Origin: JADJXV01 sp046328995 | Lineage (GTDB): Bacteria > Bacteroidota > Ignavibacteria > Kapaibacteriales > UBA961 | NCBI GenBank assembly: GCA_046328995.1 | Contig: JAXLVN010000004.1 | Coordinates: 310,001-374,000 of the forward strand | Direction: 5' to 3' | Length of the DNA stretch: 64,000 bases | Shown: positions 43,363 to 51,562 of the stretch, one piece after another | How the letters are laid out: the number at the start of each line of letters is the position of its first letter | Numbering within the stretch: position 1 is the stretch's first letter | Notes under the pieces: model-generated | The model's input: the letters and a program-made list of their open reading frames with translations, nothing else | Database searches by the model: none | Told to the model about the DNA's origin: nothing | Made by a program: the position numbers and the translations under genes

Positions 43363-44196
43363 TTAATCGAATAAGCTCTTGACTTCGCCTACATTGATGA
43401 TTGCATTTTTGAAGCTTGGCGCCGTACCGTTTGCACCTTTTGGAAAGGGGGCATCGGTGATGATTTTCACGCGGAGCTCGGCATTTTTCACATCCTGCAA
43501 AAATGCTTTCAGCGCCGCGCCGCGTGCTACGGCGAGTTCATCAATCAAGGGTTTGGGCGGAACGGTATCGACCGGTGCCGGCGGTGGCGGTGGCGGCGGG
43601 GGCTCTACTTTCTTGCCTTTGGGTGCTTTACCTTTTTTGGGCTTGGCTTCGACGACGGGTTCGACCGGTGCCGGCGGCGGCGGCGGCAAGAGCTCGGCAT
43701 CGCCATAGGCAGTCACAATGACCGTGAGGGTACGATTCCGGCGCATCATTTCTTTGAGCTCACCCAATGCGGTTGTTGCATCGGCCGTGAGGGTGGATTG
43801 ACCTGCGTTAAAAGCGTGTAAGGAATGGAGCTCCATCCCTGAACGCAATTTCTGCACTTTAAAGTCGCGCACTGCTACCGAGTATCCTTTGCTTTCCGGT
43901 AGGGTAATCGTACTCGTCAAGCGGAGGATATCATAGCTGTAGAGCATGATGGTGTAGGTGCCGCCTGGCTCGAGTACTGCTTGGTACGAACCGTTGTTGC
44001 CGGCAGATTTGCCGCGGGTTTTGGCACCGGCTGCGTCGGTAATTTCAAAGTCGCATCCGACCGGCTTACCGGTAGCTTCGTCGGTGATCGTCCCCTGAAG
44101 GAGGGTCACGACCTTGGTCTGAGAGGAAAGCTGCACGCTGCCGATTGAGAACATCAACAGTAGGAAAGCAGCAAAAGAAGTACACTGTATTTTCAT
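43363..44196 (-). CDS. Secreted carboxypeptidase-regulatory-like / OmpA-like envelope protein
   Basis: 277 residues. Signal peptide ends near residue 26 (SIGSVQLSSQ). Residues 30-110 form a CarboxypepD_reg-like beta-sandwich (LQGTITDEATGKPVGCDFEITDAAG). Residues 125 onward resemble an OmpA-like domain (FNAGQSTLTADATTALGELKEMMRRN...), interrupted by two proline-rich stretches (PPPPPAP and PPPPPPPPAP) around a basic PKKGKAPKGKK segment, and resuming with ARGAALKAFLQ. It lies upstream of the OmpA gene on the same strand; a related envelope role is likely. Confidence 0.72.
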   Translation of the reverse strand: MKIQCTSFAAFLLLMFSIGSVQLSSQTKVVTLLQGTITDEATGKPVGCDFEITDAAGAKTRGKSAGNNGSYQAVLEPGGTYTIMLYSYDILRLTSTITLPESKGYSVAVRDFKVQKLRSGMELHSLHAFNAGQSTLTADATTALGELKEMMRRNRTLTVIVTAYGDAELLPPPPPAPVEPVVEAKPKKGKAPKGKKVEPPPPPPPPAPVDTVPPKPLIDELAVARGAALKAFLQDVKNAELRVKIITDAPFPKGANGTAPSFKNAIINVGEVKSLFD

Positions 44197-44268
44197 AGAA
44201 TCCCTAAAATATGAGAAGAAAAGAGATAATTCTAATTAGTAATGAACGAGGCCACACGGCTTACACAA

Positions 44269-45024
44269 CTATTTCCCTAAAAATCCCGCAATACCTGCCC
44301 TGCAATCATCGGTCATGCGCGTAAATGCATTCATGGAAGCGGCATAGCGCAAGCCGGCTTCGAGTGACATTCCGTGTAAATTCACGAGCATTTCCTTGGT
44401 CAGTGCCATCGACGAGGCACTGTTGCGGGAAATGGTGTCGGCTAATTGATCGGTAAAGCTGTCGAGCTCGGCATCCGGCACGCAGTAGGTAGCAAGCCCG
44501 AGGCGAAATGCCTCCTCCGCTGAAATGGTCTCGGCCGACAGCAGGAGCCGCCGCGCTTGCGTATCACCGATTTTCCGGAGTAAATACACCATCACTACTG
44601 CCGGTATAAACCCAATCTTCACCTCCGAGTAGCCAAACTTGGATGATTCACCCGCCACGACATAATCACACACACTCGCAAGACCGCATCCGCCGGCAAT
44701 TGCCGCGCCGTGGACTCTGGCGATTACGGGCTTGGGGCAGGAATAAATCTCATGAAAGGTCTCCTGCAACAGCTGCGAGTCAGCAAGATTTTCCATCGCC
44801 GAGTACCGCGAAACCTCCTGTAAATACTCAAGATCGGCGCCCGCGCAAAACGCCTTGCCATTGGCAGCGAGCACGATGACCTTAACCTCTGTATCAGCAG
44901 CAAGTGCGCGGAATTCCACACGCAGACGCCGCAACAAATCGGCATTGAGCGCATTGCGCTTGTCGGGTCTGTTGAGCGTGATACGGGCTACCGCGCCCTC
45001 CGTCGTCACCTGCAAAATATCCAT
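44269..45024 (-). CDS. Enoyl-CoA hydratase/isomerase family protein
   Basis: 251 residues. A crotonase-fold enzyme that acts on acyl-CoA thioesters. N-terminal VARITLNRPDKRNALN, the oxyanion-hole segment AFCAGADLEYL and the active-site loop HGAAIAGGCGLASVCDYVVAGESSKFGYSEVKIGF are typical; E-V-K of the last motif carries a catalytic glutamate in hydratases. The combination resembles methylglutaconyl-CoA hydratase of leucine breakdown, but several relatives look alike. It stands alone with no liu or fad genes. Confidence 0.85.
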   Translation of the reverse strand: MDILQVTTEGAVARITLNRPDKRNALNADLLRRLRVEFRALAADTEVKVIVLAANGKAFCAGADLEYLQEVSRYSAMENLADSQLLQETFHEIYSCPKPVIARVHGAAIAGGCGLASVCDYVVAGESSKFGYSEVKIGFIPAVVMVYLLRKIGDTQARRLLLSAETISAEEAFRLGLATYCVPDAELDSFTDQLADTISRNSASSMALTKEMLVNLHGMSLEAGLRYAASMNAFTRMTDDCRAGIAGFLGK

Positions 45025-45220
45025 AATTCCATTGATTGTCTGTATGTAAAAGTCCGTAGCCGCAAAAATACGATTTTACCCTTAGATTTTCCCGCTCAAT
45101 CCGTTAGCATTTTTAGAAATTCGGGAAATACACAGTATTTTTTATCTAAAAACTGATTTTGGGTTCGCTTCCTTACCTTCCATACGTCGCCTGCGGTCAC
45201 CCGTGGCCGTCCGGGCGTTC

Positions 45221-45254
45221 AGAAGATATTTAACGCAAGAGGCGCTAGGGGCGC
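45221..45254. repeat. Fragment of the TTAACGCAAAG dispersed repeat, copy 4
   Basis: AGAAGATATTTAACGCAAGA then GGCGC...GGGGCGCA: the left arm of the family with several changes. Confidence 0.6.
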
Positions 45255-45262
45255 AATACGAA

Positions 45263-45296
45263 AATAGCCCATGAGCTTTTCAACTCATGGGCTATT
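45263..45296 (-). terminator. Intrinsic terminator after the Ycf48-type propeller gene
   Basis: A perfect 13-bp stem AATAGCCCATGAG with an 8-base loop; the minus strand continues TTTTCG. The same AGCCCATGA core occurs in the terminators at 5746 and 56522. Confidence 0.82.
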
Positions 45297-45340
45297 GATG
45301 TTCATAGAGTATCTTCTCTTCTTGATAAATACTAACCTCA

Positions 45341-47722
45341 TTATCGGCTTACCACTATCGGCTTGGTAAACATTCCTGTCGCTGTTCGCATCTGCACAAA
45401 ATAGATGCCTGAAGCTAGGTCAGATACATCTATTGTCACCTTGTCTCCGCTAATAGCTACGTTCTTGATCTCTACTCCTATGCTATTGATAACCTTTATC
45501 ATCGTAGCACCTCCGGCATCCGAAACGGTGAAACTTGAAGAAACAGGATTCGGCGAGAGGATAATGCCATTCGAGAGGTGTTGTGCGGGTTCCTCGACAG
45601 AAGTAACCTCGGGTAAAGTTAACCTGAAAATTCTGAATGGATGCCCTAATACCCAGCATCGTTTTGGAGTAGGATAGGAGAGTCTGTCAAATTCTCTGCT
45701 AAAATCTCGGTTATCTGCTAAGTAATCTGCTACCGTCCACATCTCGCCTGCATTGCTGGTAAAAAATAGTCTTGGAACACCAATAGCACTCCATGTAGCG
45801 ATAATCACTCCATGACGTTCGTCTGCAAACCGTAGGTCGGTTAAAGATCCTTTGCGCATATAATACGAGGGCAATGTATTATAATACGGATCTTTCCGCA
45901 TCCAGGTTTGTCCGCCGTCGGTGGTGTAGAGGTATGTTTGGTAGGTATTGGTATCTGTATATGCACCAGAAATTGGGGCAAAACCATGAAGTGTGTCAGT
46001 AAATGTAATAGCGGTGAAAGGAGAAATGTATTCTCCTTTTTTAAAAGGTGGTAGAGTTTGCTCTTGCCAAGAGATTCCTCCATCTTCGGTGTGGAGCATT
46101 ATTATACTGCGAGTTTGAGATGCAAAATTCCTATATCCAAATATCCACCCTTGTAAAGGAGTTGGGAATACCATATAATAATATCTATCATTGTCAGCAC
46201 CTGAAATGTATATGCGTTCCCAGGTTCTGCCTGTATCTATACTTTTTAGGAGACAAGCAGTTTCAGCTAATGGCAATCTATTATTATAACCGCTTACCCA
46301 CAATGTATGATTGTTACTAACTGTAAGGGTCTGAAATCCTATACCTAACACAAAAGAACTATCTGCCCATGGGTAATAACTATTCCACGATTCACCTCCG
46401 TTCGTACTGACCATTACTAATGCCGTATCGCCGGCTGCTGCTATCAGAGTAGGTGAAAATGCCACAATCTTACGTATTCTTCTAGTCGTATTGGTTGGGG
46501 TTTTCTGCCATGTATCACCACCGTCGGATGTTTTGAGGATAGTACCATCAATTCCGGAAACAAACCCAAGTTTGTCATCAACAAAGTCAACATCGTCATA
46601 ACCGGCTGCCGGGGAATAATATCTTTTATACATTGTATCATAAGTAAGTTTCTGGCCATTGTGATAGTAAAGATTATATCGCCATGTAGTTCCACCATCG
46701 CCAGAACTGCATATTATGGGAGTCTTATCAACATTGAAATCTGAACCAACAGCTAAAATTCTATTTTGATTAACGGCAAAAAAATCCGAGAATACGGGGA
46801 GGTTATGGTAAATTGGTATTGTAGCAGCTAAATTCGGGATTGAATCTTGAATCTGCCATGTATTTCCTCCATCAGAAGTCCATACAACAGAAGATTGCGG
46901 GTAGGATGCAGTTAGTAAGCTACCACCAATAAACCCTACAGAAGAATTGAGAAAAAAGATTCGCATGCAGTGTCCTCCGGCAATAGGCGGTAGGGCGGTA
47001 TAGTATTTTTTCCAAGTGCGCCCCCAATCGGTGCTACGAGCAGTGAAGTCATAATATCCAACGGCAATTGCAGTAGAGTCATTCGGCCAATCGACGGAAG
47101 CAATATACGAGTAAGACCCCAAATCCGAGGTATCCCTAAAGACGGTATTCCACGTTTTCCCCGCATCGTCGGTGCGGAGTATTAGACCTTCTGCTCCGAC
47201 AATAACACCAATACTAGATCCTCTGAATTTAATTGCATTCAGCCGTAGCGTATGCCCGCTTTGTTTTCGTGTCCAGGTAACTCCTCTATCGGCGGACTCG
47301 ATAATCGTTCCGCCGCTACCAACAACAATGGCTCGATCGCCAAGAATCGCTATGCTTTTCAACGTGTCCCGTACACCGGAAGATTGTTGCTGCCAGGATT
47401 TTCCTGCATCGGTTGTACGGTAGATAACACCATCAGCACCGACAGTGAGGCCGATTTGGGAGTCATAGAAGGCAACGGACATCAGTTCTTTTTTTGTACC
47501 TGTAGGGACGATTGTCCATGTCGTAAAGCCGTCATCAGATAGCAGGATTTTGCCGAAGTCACCAACGGTAACGCCATGGGATTCTGATGTCATTGCAATG
47601 GCGTTGATGTGGAGTCCGATGTCAGGAATATTTTGCTCTTCGATGTTGAGCTGTGCAGTAGAGTGTGTAGTAGATACAAAGCACCCAAGTATAACCACAG
47701 AAATGAGAATAAATGATTTCAT
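45341..47722 (-). CDS. Secreted Ycf48/BNR-type beta-propeller protein, T9SS cargo
   Basis: 793 residues. Signal peptide ends about residue 23 (STAQ). The body repeats blades of the form SxDGGxTWxxQ (RTTDAGKSWQQQ, ESADRGVTWTRKQSG, RTDDAGKTWNTVF, WTSDGGNTWQIQDS, KTSDGGDTWQKT, YTTDGGQTWMRKD), the pattern of Ycf48/Hcf136-like and sialidase-like propellers, enough for one or two propellers. The last 80 residues are a T9SS type A sorting domain (LSPNPVSSSFTVSDAGG ... LASGIYFVQMRTATG). It is predicted to be exported and surface-bound. No catalytic site is evident. Confidence 0.85.
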   Translation of the reverse strand: MKSFILISVVILGCFVSTTHSTAQLNIEEQNIPDIGLHINAIAMTSESHGVTVGDFGKILLSDDGFTTWTIVPTGTKKELMSVAFYDSQIGLTVGADGVIYRTTDAGKSWQQQSSGVRDTLKSIAILGDRAIVVGSGGTIIESADRGVTWTRKQSGHTLRLNAIKFRGSSIGVIVGAEGLILRTDDAGKTWNTVFRDTSDLGSYSYIASVDWPNDSTAIAVGYYDFTARSTDWGRTWKKYYTALPPIAGGHCMRIFFLNSSVGFIGGSLLTASYPQSSVVWTSDGGNTWQIQDSIPNLAATIPIYHNLPVFSDFFAVNQNRILAVGSDFNVDKTPIICSSGDGGTTWRYNLYYHNGQKLTYDTMYKRYYSPAAGYDDVDFVDDKLGFVSGIDGTILKTSDGGDTWQKTPTNTTRRIRKIVAFSPTLIAAAGDTALVMVSTNGGESWNSYYPWADSSFVLGIGFQTLTVSNNHTLWVSGYNNRLPLAETACLLKSIDTGRTWERIYISGADNDRYYYMVFPTPLQGWIFGYRNFASQTRSIIMLHTEDGGISWQEQTLPPFKKGEYISPFTAITFTDTLHGFAPISGAYTDTNTYQTYLYTTDGGQTWMRKDPYYNTLPSYYMRKGSLTDLRFADERHGVIIATWSAIGVPRLFFTSNAGEMWTVADYLADNRDFSREFDRLSYPTPKRCWVLGHPFRIFRLTLPEVTSVEEPAQHLSNGIILSPNPVSSSFTVSDAGGATMIKVINSIGVEIKNVAISGDKVTIDVSDLASGIYFVQMRTATGMFTKPIVVSR

Positions 47723-47774
47723 AAGTAATCGGATAAGGTAGTACTGAAAGATAAAGTTATTTCAAGCCGGTGGG

Positions 47775-47854
47775 GTCATTCTGATTCAAGAAAGGTGTGC
47801 TGCAACTATCAAATCTTAATGATACTTGATGCTTCTGTCTCAAATCAGAATGAC
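47775..47854. repeat. 80-bp palindromic element with 12-bp perfect terminal inverted repeats
   Basis: GTCATTCTGATT at 47775-47786 pairs with AATCAGAATGAC at 47843-47854. The ends match the CATTCTGA repeats at 174-455. It sits between two minus-strand genes. Confidence 0.75.
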
Positions 47855-47879
47855 GGTCGGCTGAGTTTATGTCTGTCTG

Positions 47880-48701
47880 CTAATCACAACGTGGATAACA
47901 CGTGAAGGGTGGAGTTTGAGATTCAGGACATGTTTGTGGGCCTACAGGCGGCGGCTGCACATCCTCTGTAATGACTTCTTCTTGAGTATTTATATCATAG
48001 CATATTTTATAGTTTCTAGTACAACAGGTTGTAACTTGGCAATTGTTCACAGATATATAGGGTGTTGCATTAGCAGGTACGTTAATCAAATAATTTGCTA
48101 TTGGCTGACTGGCACTAGTAGGAATGATATGATGATTCCCACCAGATGCAATTCCATCATCCCACTCAATCGCTAAATAGTAGCAACTTGCTGCCGACAT
48201 TGTGGCATACTTATACCCCTCAGGGCAGCAATTAGGGGGGCATACAATACCATTTCCACCCGGCATGCTTTTAAGATAGGACCGGAAGAAATCAGACATT
48301 AAATCCTGATAAACCCTGAGATGCAATGCTTTCATATCAGCTATGTAAGTCGGGCTGCTCGGATTGATTGGGCATTGATTATAGTCCCACCAAAACTTAC
48401 CAATTTCAACCTCATATTTGCCATCGCATATACGCCATCTGAATTCGACATAGACGGTAGTAGTGCATGGTACTTGAATTTGGAAAGGAGGAGTGCCTAC
48501 CGTTGTGTAAGAAATAACGACATTAAATAATGGATACCCACTATATGCAGGACCTGCACCTACATAAGTCCAATTAGTCGCAGTAGTACAATTTACATTA
48601 CCGCAATTAGGATAATACGCAATGGGCTGACTTTTCAAAGGGTTATAGACAATGCAAAGTAAAATGACTGTCAAAAGTACAGAGAAAATAGTATTTTTCA
48701 T
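47880..48701 (-). CDS. Cysteine-rich secreted protein of unknown family (paralogue B)
   Basis: 273 residues. The signal sequence MKNTIFSVLLTVILLCIVYNPLKSQ is followed by a mature part with about 16 cysteines. Motifs shared with the protein at 15187-15843: a strand with FRWRICDGKYEVEIGKFW against FQWCWRTTPFNGGEVEIYIG, an ASCY motif, RNYKICYDINTQEEV against EQWRVCYEYVNGVKQL, and a C-terminal TCPES...CYPRCD against TCPAT...CLRICQ. It carries an extra NGIVCPPNCCPEG insertion. There is no T9SS domain and no known family. It lies directly upstream of the propeller gene on the same strand. Confidence 0.72.
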   Translation of the reverse strand: MKNTIFSVLLTVILLCIVYNPLKSQPIAYYPNCGNVNCTTATNWTYVGAGPAYSGYPLFNVVISYTTVGTPPFQIQVPCTTTVYVEFRWRICDGKYEVEIGKFWWDYNQCPINPSSPTYIADMKALHLRVYQDLMSDFFRSYLKSMPGGNGIVCPPNCCPEGYKYATMSAASCYYLAIEWDDGIASGGNHHIIPTSASQPIANYLINVPANATPYISVNNCQVTTCCTRNYKICYDINTQEEVITEDVQPPPVGPQTCPESQTPPFTCYPRCD

Positions 48702-49390
48702 AGATTAAAAATAGAAAAAGGTTGTATGGAGTACCGCCACAGCCACCTTGACCGCTACAGTACATAGTGTGATAAAACTATTGTGAAATTTGGGAATCAA
48801 TCAATGGAGGGGGGGAGCGGTCACGGCAAAGCAAGCCCGAAGCCCGAAGCCCGAAGCCCGAAGCCCGAAGCCCGAAGCCCGAAGCCCGAAGCCCGAAGCC
48901 ATACACAGTCTATTGTACTTCTTTATAAGTAGAGAGTTACGCATAGAAAACTATGAAAATGCGTAGTACATTGTGAACTTTTGTTGCAACTTAGTAAATA
49001 CTGTTGTTCTATCCAAGAAATTTTCATACAAACATCGCAGGTTGTGGAAAATAAGATAGTTCACCGAGTTTAGACCTCTAAAAACACCTTCCTCACCTCT
49101 ACATCAGGTTCACTACGAGCGCCATGAAAATTGCATACAAAAGTTGCCCACGGTGCAAGAGTACATAAATAAAAAAATACAAAACCCAACAGGGTGATAC
49201 CTATTGGGTTCTTGCTTTATTGGACGAAATATCAGAACCACTGAATGAAGCAAATTACAGAAAAAGCAAATTAGTAGCTTGTTAAACCGATGTTTTTGCC
49301 GAGTTTTGCACGCAGTAGCCGGTACATAACTCCGGTGTCATCCACTCAACATAAACCCTATTTTTTTTACGTTTTCTAGCGGAGGTCATT
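48702..49390. other. Long intergenic region with heptamer array and an orphan hairpin
   Basis: 689 bases, the longest gene-free stretch in the window. It holds the AGCCCGA array (48834-48900) and a hairpin at 49183-49210 (AACCCAA / TTGGGTT plus AGG / CCT) that is followed on the minus strand by a T-rich run and so looks like a terminator with no gene feeding it. No good ORF is visible, so a small RNA is possible. Confidence 0.5.
48834..48900. repeat. Perfect heptamer array AGCCCGA, nine units
   Basis: Nine uninterrupted identical AGCCCGA units (48834-48896) and a partial tenth. Perfect identity implies recent or ongoing slippage. It stands 133 bases before the start of the cysteine-rich protein gene, upstream on its strand. 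Confidence 0.93.
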
Positions 49391-49978
49391 ATGAAGCAGA
49401 GCATCCATTGTACTATGATGAAAAATGGTCAACTCAGTCAGCAGCAAGTCTATACCGTCGAGCACAGCGCACGGTGTGTGACAATTGAAGAACAGGCAAC
49501 GGTCGAGAGTAATAAAGCCATCGACATTCAGTGCCGGTTTTCGATGACTCCGAGCGTGGGGTTTTCGGCTATTTCCCTCAGTGTTGCAAAAGACGGTCAG
49601 ACTTCTCATGCGTTAGATTGTACGCATCACGGAGCCGACGGGAATGCGATGACGGTCAATGGAGTATCTACTGCAGTCGAATTCGAGGAAGGGATGGTAT
49701 TGGTCGATGGTCCGAACCCGCTGTTTGACTATGCCAATGCGATGCTCCTGATTGGAATTCAGAATCAGGAAACCTGCAGGCACACCGTTCACGCGCTGAA
49801 CTGGAGTAAAGGTATATTTTATCCGATGGAGTATGAATTTACGAAGCAGGATAACACGATACGTATCACCAAGAAAGACTTCGGTATTACCGGTGAAATC
49901 ACCTTAGACCCCCGGACGCAGTCAATGACCGAAGCGGTCTATACCAATGGTGAACATTATTTCTTCCGACCGGCCTGA
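49391..49978 (+). CDS. Conserved-looking soluble protein of unknown function
   Basis: 195 residues with a strong GGAGG site before the ATG. No signal peptide or membrane segment. The sequence is beta-rich and reads as a single compact domain (SIHCTMMKNGQLSQQQVYTVEHS, IDIQCRFSMTPSVGFSAISLSVAKDG, FYPMEYEFTKQDNTIRITKKDFGITGEITLD), somewhat like a lipocalin or putative glycolipid-binding beta-barrel. I do not recognise the family. It is monocistronic and separated from its neighbours by more than 200 bases. Confidence 0.65.
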   Translation: MKQSIHCTMMKNGQLSQQQVYTVEHSARCVTIEEQATVESNKAIDIQCRFSMTPSVGFSAISLSVAKDGQTSHALDCTHHGADGNAMTVNGVSTAVEFEEGMVLVDGPNPLFDYANAMLLIGIQNQETCRHTVHALNWSKGIFYPMEYEFTKQDNTIRITKKDFGITGEITLDPRTQSMTEAVYTNGEHYFFRPA

Positions 49979-50200
49979 TACTTGTAGTATTCTATTGTAC
50001 GGGCAATCCTTTACATCGGCAGGAGATTCCTCTTGCCGATGTTTTTTTGTATGAATCCGTATCCTGATGCCGCCCCGGCTCTGAAAATTACCAAAGAGCG
50101 AAAAATTTACTTCGCACTGCACGGGTAATTCCTCGTGTTTTCGTAAATTGCCGACCAAAATACAGTATTGATATGGTTCATCTCTTTCTTTACCGATTCT

Positions 50201-50752
50201 ATGAAACGATTGCAACCCTTTTTACTCGCATTCATCTGCCTGCTTTTGGCGCTTAGCAGTTCGCGTGCTCAGCAGCAGACTATCACACGCTATGTATCCG
50301 AGGGCGGCGGTGTGCTCCTTTCGACCGGTGGCGGATACGCTCTCTCCGGCACACTGGGGCAGCCGGTAGCGGGTTTTCTGGATAACTCCCTCTCTTCCCA
50401 AGGCTTTTGGACGTCGATTATCCTCCCGAATTCCGTTCATGAAGAGTATATACCCGCCGACCAAAGCGGATATTCCATTACACCGAATCCTCAGCATTCT
50501 ACCTCGACACTCACGTTTACCATTCCATCGGAAAGTGTGGTGAGCATTGAAATTACCGACGCTCTCGGGCAGACAGTGCGCACTCTCGGCGGCGAACAGT
50601 ATGCAGCCGGCAGCTTCGCACTGCAATGGGACGGCATGACCGATGCCGGCGCTCCGGCAAGCTCGGGGTCATATCAGTCACGACTGATCGTCCGTCCGGT
50701 CAGCAGCGCTCGCACCGTCGTAAGCCGACTGATGATTATGCTTATGCGCTGA
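50201..50752 (+). CDS. Small secreted protein with T9SS/FlgD-like C-terminal domain
   Basis: 183 residues from ATG 50201 (an earlier in-frame ATG at 50168 adds a non-signal leader). Signal peptide MKRLQPFLLAFICLLLALSSSRAQ. A short N-terminal part with YVSEGGGVLLSTGGGYALSGTLGQPVAG is typical of cell-surface proteins in this group, followed by a FlgD-Ig-like sorting domain from about residue 95 (SITPNPQHSTSTLTFTIP ... TDAGAPASSGSYQSRLIV). A short cargo whose function is not visible. First of three consecutive envelope genes on this strand. Confidence 0.78.
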   Translation: MKRLQPFLLAFICLLLALSSSRAQQQTITRYVSEGGGVLLSTGGGYALSGTLGQPVAGFLDNSLSSQGFWTSIILPNSVHEEYIPADQSGYSITPNPQHSTSTLTFTIPSESVVSIEITDALGQTVRTLGGEQYAAGSFALQWDGMTDAGAPASSGSYQSRLIVRPVSSARTVVSRLMIMLMR

Positions 50753-50830
50753 TACAGTTCACACGCTGTGTGGAAGCGTACTTTTCTGAGATAACCAATC
50801 TTTTTACAAATGCTCTTGCGGAACGTTTAT

Positions 50831-51526
50831 ATGAAAATCACATCATCATTTGCTGTGCTGTTTCTCGTTCTGGCGGCATGTTCGGGTACGACCGAGCCAA
50901 ACACTCCGCTCAAGGCCGAGGCCAAAGATTATGTGCTTGCCGGCGGGGTAGGCACGGAACTGGTTTTTCTTCAGACCCGGACGGATATTGATACCAATGG
51001 TGTCAAAAAAGTCTCGCCGAGTGATACCGTCTTCTGGAATGTCATAGCACGCGATGCTGTTCATCCTGTCGGCGGCTCGTCGGTGGTGGTGTATGAGAAG
51101 TTCGTGCGGGCGGGAGCCACGACCCCGTATGGTGGCGATACGTCTTATTTTTCAAGTACTTCCAATGGAATTGCTTATTACAGGGGATATGTTGACCTCG
51201 ATGCTCAATTTCTCCTCAAGAATCCTCTGAGTGCAGGTGCCTCGTGGATAGATACGAGCATGAAGTCCGGCGCTATGACGAAGCTGACCATCGAGTCGGT
51301 GGGAGTGACGATCCCCACGACGCTTCGGCAGTTTACCGGTATCAGAACCCAAAAGCAGGACAGCGCGATGATTAATTCAATCCACTTTTTGGAAAAAGTC
51401 AGTTATTTCTACGCGCCGGAAGTGATGCTTCCCAGGAAGGAAGAAGTAGTAGAAAATACATATTCAAGTGGAAAAAAAGATACTCGAACGACGGTCATGG
51501 ACTTGATCCGCTACACAAAAAAATAA
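50831..51526 (+). CDS. Lipoprotein of unknown function
   Basis: 231 residues from ATG 50831. The lipoprotein signal MKITSSFAVLFLVLAAC has cysteine 17 as the lipidation site. The mature chain is beta-rich (YVLAGGVGTELVFLQTRTDIDTNGVKKVSPSDTVFWNVI) and ends with a basic ...MDLIRYTKK. No domain recognised. It lies 78 bases after the T9SS gene and 36 bases before the repeat protein, so the three could be one operon of envelope proteins. Confidence 0.75.
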   Translation: MKITSSFAVLFLVLAACSGTTEPNTPLKAEAKDYVLAGGVGTELVFLQTRTDIDTNGVKKVSPSDTVFWNVIARDAVHPVGGSSVVVYEKFVRAGATTPYGGDTSYFSSTSNGIAYYRGYVDLDAQFLLKNPLSAGASWIDTSMKSGAMTKLTIESVGVTIPTTLRQFTGIRTQKQDSAMINSIHFLEKVSYFYAPEVMLPRKEEVVENTYSSGKKDTRTTVMDLIRYTKK

Positions 51527-51562
51527 CAAACATATTATTACACAATTCACAAAGGAAGGCCT

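Larger units (their letters stand above)
45025..45340. other. Intergenic region with a repeat fragment and a terminator
   Basis: 316 bases between the divergent-looking hydratase start and the propeller gene stop. It contains a worn TTAACGCAAAG repeat fragment (45221-45254) and the propeller gene terminator (45263-45296). I see no gene in the rest. Confidence 0.6.
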
